Part shown: piece by piece, positions 21,938 to 25,350 of the stretch
How positions within the stretch are numbered: position 1 is the first letter of the stretch
Layout of the letters: each line of letters begins with the position of its first letter
Assembly: GCA_030612945.1 (NCBI GenBank)
Contig: JAUWMY010000002.1
Span: forward strand, 1 to 25,350
Length of the DNA stretch: 25,350 nucleotides
Direction: 5' to 3'
Origin: Desulfobacteraceae bacterium
Lineage (GTDB): Bacteria > Desulfobacterota > DSM-4660 > Desulfatiglandales > Desulfatiglandaceae
Notes under the pieces: generated by a model
The model's input: the letters and a program-made list of their open reading frames with translations, nothing else
What the model was told of the DNA's origin: nothing
Database searches by the model: none
Translations under genes and position numbers: made by a program

Positions 21938-23152
21938 ATGAAGAGGAAAATATACGAAAACATCTGGAAAAGGCTTTCCGCACATAAGCAAATGGTTTTT
22001 ATTGCCGGTCCAAGGCAGGCGGGCAAAACCACATTTACACAGATTTTGTCTGAAGATTTCAATAATTCACTTTATTTTAACTGGGATATTCTTGACGAGA
22101 AGCGAAAACTGGTTGAAAACCCCTCATTTTATGAAGAAGTCCATCGTAAAGACAATTCAGTCCCGCTGATAATATTTGATGAACTGCATAAATATTCAAA
22201 CTGGAAGAATTACCTTAAAAGCGTATATGACCGGGACAAGGGCAATTATAAATTTGTTGTATCCGGCAGCGGTCGGTTGGATATGTATCAAAAAGGAGGG
22301 GATTCATTAGCCGGAAGATATTTTATTTTTTACCTGTGGCCGTTTACCCTTGCCGAGCTTGCAGGCAATAATATATCGTTTGAACAATTCCTGTCCAACC
22401 CCATTGAAGTTCGCACCTGTCCAAATGAAACGCAACTGATCTGGAATAGGTTAAGTCAATTCAGCGGTTTTCCGGACCCATATCTTAATGAGACCGGTCA
22501 TTATTACCAAATCTGGTCAAACACTTATAAAAAACAGCTCTTACGCGAAGATATCCGTGATCTTGCTTCGCTTCGCAGCTCTGAAGATGTGGAAGTACTC
22601 TTTTCCCTGTTGCCTTCTAAAATCGGCAGCCCGTTATCAATGGCAAGTCTTGCAAGAGATATTCGTGTTTCATTTGACAGCATCAGGAGCTGGATTGAGG
22701 TTTTTGAGAACTTCTTTATGGTTTTTAGAATATCTCCATGGAGCCGAAAAATATCCAGGGCCATAACCAAGGAGAAAAAGCTGTATCTCTTCGATTATGC
22801 CGGAATTGACTCCCCTGCAGCAAAATTTGAAAACATGGTTGCCCTTGAGCTTTTTCGGGCAGTATCCAACTGGAATGATCTCGGGCTCGGGAATTTCTCT
22901 TTGCATTATCTCAGAAACAGGGACAAGGAAGAAGTAGACTTTCTCCTTTCGAATAATCAAAACCCGTTCCTTCTCATTGAAACCAAATTATCCGATGATC
23001 ATGCAGCGAAAAGCCTGATAAAATTTCAAAACGTGCTCAATATCCCGGCGGTTCAGCTTGTCAATAGAGGTGATATCTGTAAACTTGTTTCCAACGGTAA
23101 CTTGAAGATAATGATAATCAGCGCCGATCACTGGCTATCATTACTGCCGTAA
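21938..23152 (+). CDS. AAA-type ATPase with DUF4143 C-terminal domain
   Basis: From the ATG at 21938 the product has 404 residues. Walker A is GPRQAGKT (24-31), Walker B LIIFDELHKY (77-86), a sensor-like VVSGSGRL (107-114), then the LAGRYFIFYLWPFTLAEL segment typical of this family. The DUF4143 region ends in a possible nuclease-type motif, EEVDFLL followed by LIETKLSD (D, then E-x-K spacing). Role unknown; the family is widespread, often patchy and sometimes discussed with mobile or defence functions. The frame opens at TTG 21902 inside the palindromes, but that would translate the promoter, so ATG 21938 is chosen although no ribosome-binding site is present. It converges on the GHKL gene with 12 bases between stops. 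Confidence 0.88.
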   Translation: MKRKIYENIWKRLSAHKQMVFIAGPRQAGKTTFTQILSEDFNNSLYFNWDILDEKRKLVENPSFYEEVHRKDNSVPLIIFDELHKYSNWKNYLKSVYDRDKGNYKFVVSGSGRLDMYQKGGDSLAGRYFIFYLWPFTLAELAGNNISFEQFLSNPIEVRTCPNETQLIWNRLSQFSGFPDPYLNETGHYYQIWSNTYKKQLLREDIRDLASLRSSEDVEVLFSLLPSKIGSPLSMASLARDIRVSFDSIRSWIEVFENFFMVFRISPWSRKISRAITKEKKLYLFDYAGIDSPAAKFENMVALELFRAVSNWNDLGLGNFSLHYLRNRDKEEVDFLLSNNQNPFLLIETKLSDDHAAKSLIKFQNVLNIPAVQLVNRGDICKLVSNGNLKIMIISADHWLSLLP

Positions 23153-23164
23153 AGGAACACTTTA

Positions 23165-24679
23165 TCAATCTTCTTTAAAGGCATCCCGAAGCAGTTTGGA
23201 TTGACGGTTGTAAGCCTCACGGGGGTTCTCCGGATCTTTCATCAGTGATATCTCCTGGGTTATGAGACGAGCGATGTTCAGTATGTGAGCCTCTTTTTTC
23301 TTTGCTTCCCGCTTGTATAAGGGGTGGTCCCGATTGATATAGATAATAGTGCCCTCTGTCATACATTCCGGCCCGTCCTCTCCCAGGTGATCCAGGCAGC
23401 ATGTCACTCCGGCGTCGCCAAACTTCAGCCTTTTCACCACCGCGTTTGGTGTGGCGATCCGGATAGAGGGTTTTCTCTCCTTCCTGGGTTTCTCGCCGCC
23501 TGTCTCTGATGGGGAATCGACCTCATCTGAATGCGACGTGTTTTCCTCCTCTATGTCTTCTATATTAACCCCGCCGGGCTCTTTCTCTTTAGGAGTTGTC
23601 TCGACACCCGTTTCCCCGGCGCCTCGCCTTCCCTCTTCCGCTATAGGAACAACGCCAAACGGGCTAAACTCCGGGTTTAAAATCAGGGCCTGATGTATTC
23701 GCTTTAAAGCTTCCTTGAGTGAACGGCTGACCCTTCGATTTTCGCGCTGGGAGGCCAGTTGATTGTAAGCCCTCTTAACCTCGACCATGGTTTTATTCAT
23801 GGCCTCGATGAAAGACTTATATTCAGGGGAATCCTCTAAAAATCCAGATCGATCGCTCGTCAAAGGGAGAAAGTCGGCATTGATCTCCCCTCTAACGCGT
23901 GTTGCGGCTTTTCCCCAGGAAGCCATCTCGAACAGTTCCCTCCGAACAGTCACTCCCTTTACCTTGATCTCGATACCCATTTCATCCTTGGAAGCACGGT
24001 ATGCGGGAAGGATCACAATTTCCCCGTGGATGATGCCATACTCATTGCCATGCATAACGGGAATGCGGTTCCCTGTCAGGGTCCTGGACGTAACCCTGTA
24101 TCCGTTTACGTATACCGAGAAGTTTCTGGCGCGTATGGGGACCCCTTCGGCAATTCTCTGCGTAACGTCCTCTGGCTTAAAGGCCCTTCTCAGCTCCACA
24201 AGACGAACTGTAGTTCCGTCGCCTCTTTTGCCTTCCTTATCCAGGATAGTAAGGGGGATCTTCCATGAGTCGCCATCCTCAATCCAGCGTTCCTTGTCGA
24301 AGACCACTTGGGCCGCGAAATCTCCTTTCTGCGTAATGACCTCCAAGCCGGATGCAGCGGCCAGACTCGCGCACTTGCCGATGCCGAACTGGCCAATTCT
24401 GTTTCGTCCGAAGCGGGGTGATAGGGGGTTCACAAGCTTTTCACCTGATCCAACATTAAAGTACTGATTGAGCCCCTCCATGTCCATGCCTTCACCGTTA
24501 TCAGCGACGACAATCTCTTTCTCGCTAACAGTCACGTCCACCCGTGTTGCGTCTGCATCGTAAGCATTATTGACCAGCTCCCTGATCAGCTCAATGCTCT
24601 GTTCATAAAGCCGCTCACCGATGGTGATAATATGACTCTTATCGACAGTTATCGTGAGGTATGATGCCTCCTGTGACAT
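23165..24679 (-). CDS. GHKL (Hsp90/MORC-like) ATPase
   Basis: The 504-residue product has a GHKL ATP-binding fold at the N-terminus: E34-LVNNAYDADA (N-box), DNGEGMD (60-66), and GQFGIGKCAS (96-105). This is the Hsp90/MutL/MORC set of motifs, not a two-component kinase (no His box). A middle domain of about 200 residues follows, then a charged, disordered linker rich in Glu and Ser (about 355-410), and a C-terminal domain with GVTCCLDHLGEDGPECMTEG and YINRDHP. Such stand-alone ATPases often sit beside restriction or helicase genes. The upstream tail on the same strand fits that context, ending two bases before this ATG, whose ribosome-binding site AAGGAG lies inside the tail. Confidence 0.85.
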   Translation of the reverse strand: MSQEASYLTITVDKSHIITIGERLYEQSIELIRELVNNAYDADATRVDVTVSEKEIVVADNGEGMDMEGLNQYFNVGSGEKLVNPLSPRFGRNRIGQFGIGKCASLAAASGLEVITQKGDFAAQVVFDKERWIEDGDSWKIPLTILDKEGKRGDGTTVRLVELRRAFKPEDVTQRIAEGVPIRARNFSVYVNGYRVTSRTLTGNRIPVMHGNEYGIIHGEIVILPAYRASKDEMGIEIKVKGVTVRRELFEMASWGKAATRVRGEINADFLPLTSDRSGFLEDSPEYKSFIEAMNKTMVEVKRAYNQLASQRENRRVSRSLKEALKRIHQALILNPEFSPFGVVPIAEEGRRGAGETGVETTPKEKEPGGVNIEDIEEENTSHSDEVDSPSETGGEKPRKERKPSIRIATPNAVVKRLKFGDAGVTCCLDHLGEDGPECMTEGTIIYINRDHPLYKREAKKKEAHILNIARLITQEISLMKDPENPREAYNRQSKLLRDAFKED

Positions 24680-24681
24680 GG

Positions 24682-24846
24682 TTAAAGTCTCCTTAAAATA
24701 TGCTCTAACTCTTTACCAAGCAACTGCGGGTCCCGACACACATGAAAACACCACTCACCAAGATTCCCCCAGTTATTCACGGCAGAGCCCCATCGTTTGG
24801 CCGCCGCGTGTTTTGTCTTTTCTTCATCAGTCTCATGGCCCTTTAT
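24682..24846 (-). pseudogene. C-terminal remnant resembling a restriction endonuclease/helicase
   Basis: 54 codons without a start, from IKGHETDEEKTKHAAAKRWG through SAVNNWGNLGEWCFHV to LLGKELEHILRRL and a TAA at 24684-24682. From memory this looks like the end of large type III-like restriction enzymes, where an E-(I/V)-K-G nuclease motif is followed by AAxRWVxAVNNWG..G.W.F.VC.DP..L. Here the segment begins exactly at IKG and the rest of the enzyme is missing; the codon before is the TAG of an unrelated-looking ORF. Overlap with the ribosome-binding site of the GHKL gene suggests the two were once one operon. Confidence 0.6.
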
Positions 24847-25263
24847 CTACATAATATACATTGTATCTACTCTATCCTGTTGTTTTAGAAATTCAAGTTG
24901 TTCATCTATTGTCGCAAACCCGGAAAGGTCCAATTCTTCGAACTCATCAGGAGCGGTATTCGTTTTTCTCACGACATTTGGAACAATACCCTCCAATTGT
25001 TCTTTTGAAATTTCAGGGACTCTGGCGATAGAGCTTTTCTGCGGGACACCACTCACTATCTTAAAATTATAGCTTACCATTTCCAACATTCCATCTGTCT
25101 TTTCTTTTGTTAATATCCGATATTCAAAATTTTCACGACGCCCGGCCTTAGGGCGAAAGTAATAGAATTTATACAATCGTTCACCCTTCCCAATACGCAT
25201 TAAATACTGATCATGTTCGGGGTGTGACTTTTTGGGCTTTGCTTTTTTTAATCGCTTCTTCAT
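24847..25263 (-). CDS. Unknown basic protein, ORF of 138 residues
   Basis: The product starts MKKRLKKAKPKKSHPEHDQY and ends DEQLEFLKQQDRVDTMYIM. The N-terminal half is very basic and aromatic (YKFYYFRPKAGRRENFEYRI), the C-terminal half acidic. I do not recognise a family. The ATG at 25263 has only a weak GGGGCGG upstream. The frame stays open for about 21 more codons towards a TGA near 25327, with protein-like sequence (KKHYHFEEIDP), so the true start may be upstream or the gene truncated. Its TAG is in frame with the restriction-enzyme-like tail, which suggests deletion or recombination at that point. Confidence 0.5.
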   Translation of the reverse strand: MKKRLKKAKPKKSHPEHDQYLMRIGKGERLYKFYYFRPKAGRRENFEYRILTKEKTDGMLEMVSYNFKIVSGVPQKSSIARVPEISKEQLEGIVPNVVRKTNTAPDEFEELDLSGFATIDEQLEFLKQQDRVDTMYIM

Positions 25264-25350
25264 ATCCGATACCGCCCCTGACTTCGGGTCTATTTCCTCA
25301 AAGTGATAATGTTTTTTGAAGCCATTTCACAAAAACAATATCCTGAATCA

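Noticed and set aside
23787..24467. Plus-strand ORF of 226 codons.
   Set aside because: Antisense shadow of the GHKL ATPase, whose motifs are unambiguous.
24682..25263. Amber (TAG) readthrough or pyrrolysine joining the unknown ORF and the tail into one protein.
   Set aside because: The tail resembles a different, much larger enzyme and the ORF shows no matching upstream nuclease motif (no PDF-type block); deletion or fusion explains it more simply, although the in-frame join is noted as a finding.
1..25350. tRNA, rRNA, riboswitch, integrase or phage genes.
   Set aside because: None recognised on either strand by eye; small non-coding RNAs cannot be excluded without a covariance search.

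Overview
The window looks like chromosome of an anaerobic, Gram-negative bacterium of the Desulfobacterota (old Deltaproteobacteria) type. This rests on overall protein style: two-component and c-di-GMP proteins with several fused domains, an adenylate cyclase-TolB-TPR protein, a dehydrogenase-first 3-hydroxyacyl-CoA dehydrogenase/enoyl-CoA hydratase fusion, and intergenic DNA full of palindromic repeats. No rRNA, tRNA or phylogenetic marker is present, so the placement is an inference. No CRISPR array, integrase or intact transposase was seen.

Layout. (1) 1-1788, minus strand: an envelope-stress style operon of a secreted basic protein, an ECF sigma factor, a zinc-finger anti-sigma factor and the start of a membrane-anchored protein cut by the window edge. 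(2) 1908-2050: a palindromic repeat element, then a small P-loop kinase-like protein and a one-helix coiled-coil membrane protein (2145-3055), then a second inverted-repeat element. (3) 3295-14473: a signalling island. A minus-strand DUF4388-PilZ protein is divergent from a plus-strand series: HDOD-GGDEF cyclase, a stand-alone MshEN-like small protein, degenerate GGDEF-REC-HD-GYP phosphodiesterase, a pseudopilin, a membrane histidine kinase, a single-domain response regulator, a soluble histidine kinase paralogue and a REC-histidine kinase. Making, breaking and probably sensing c-di-GMP are encoded side by side with phosphorelay parts and a pilin-like protein; a type IV pilus, secretion or surface behaviour output is likely. 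(4) 14552-16444, minus: adenylate cyclase-TolB-TPR. (5) 16825-18505, minus: Yip1-like membrane protein and D-Ala-D-Ala ligase. (6) 18573-19073: a GxxExxY gene framed by inverted repeats. (7) 19813-21849: beta-oxidation fusion enzyme. (8) 21872-23152: an AAA/DUF4143 ATPase behind a double palindrome that contains a near-consensus promoter and leaves almost no 5' leader. (9) 23165-25263, minus: a GHKL ATPase preceded by a 54-codon tail that resembles the end of a restriction enzyme, and an unknown ORF; this looks like a decayed defence locus.

The most unusual signals are: an in-frame palindromic repeat block inside the ATP-binding domains of the two paralogous histidine kinases; an inverted-repeat element family with three copies, one of which supplies the ribosome-binding site of the HDOD-GGDEF gene; the palindromic, apparently leaderless promoter of the DUF4143 gene; the inverted repeats around the GxxExxY gene; and the stand-alone MshEN-like protein between c-di-GMP enzymes.
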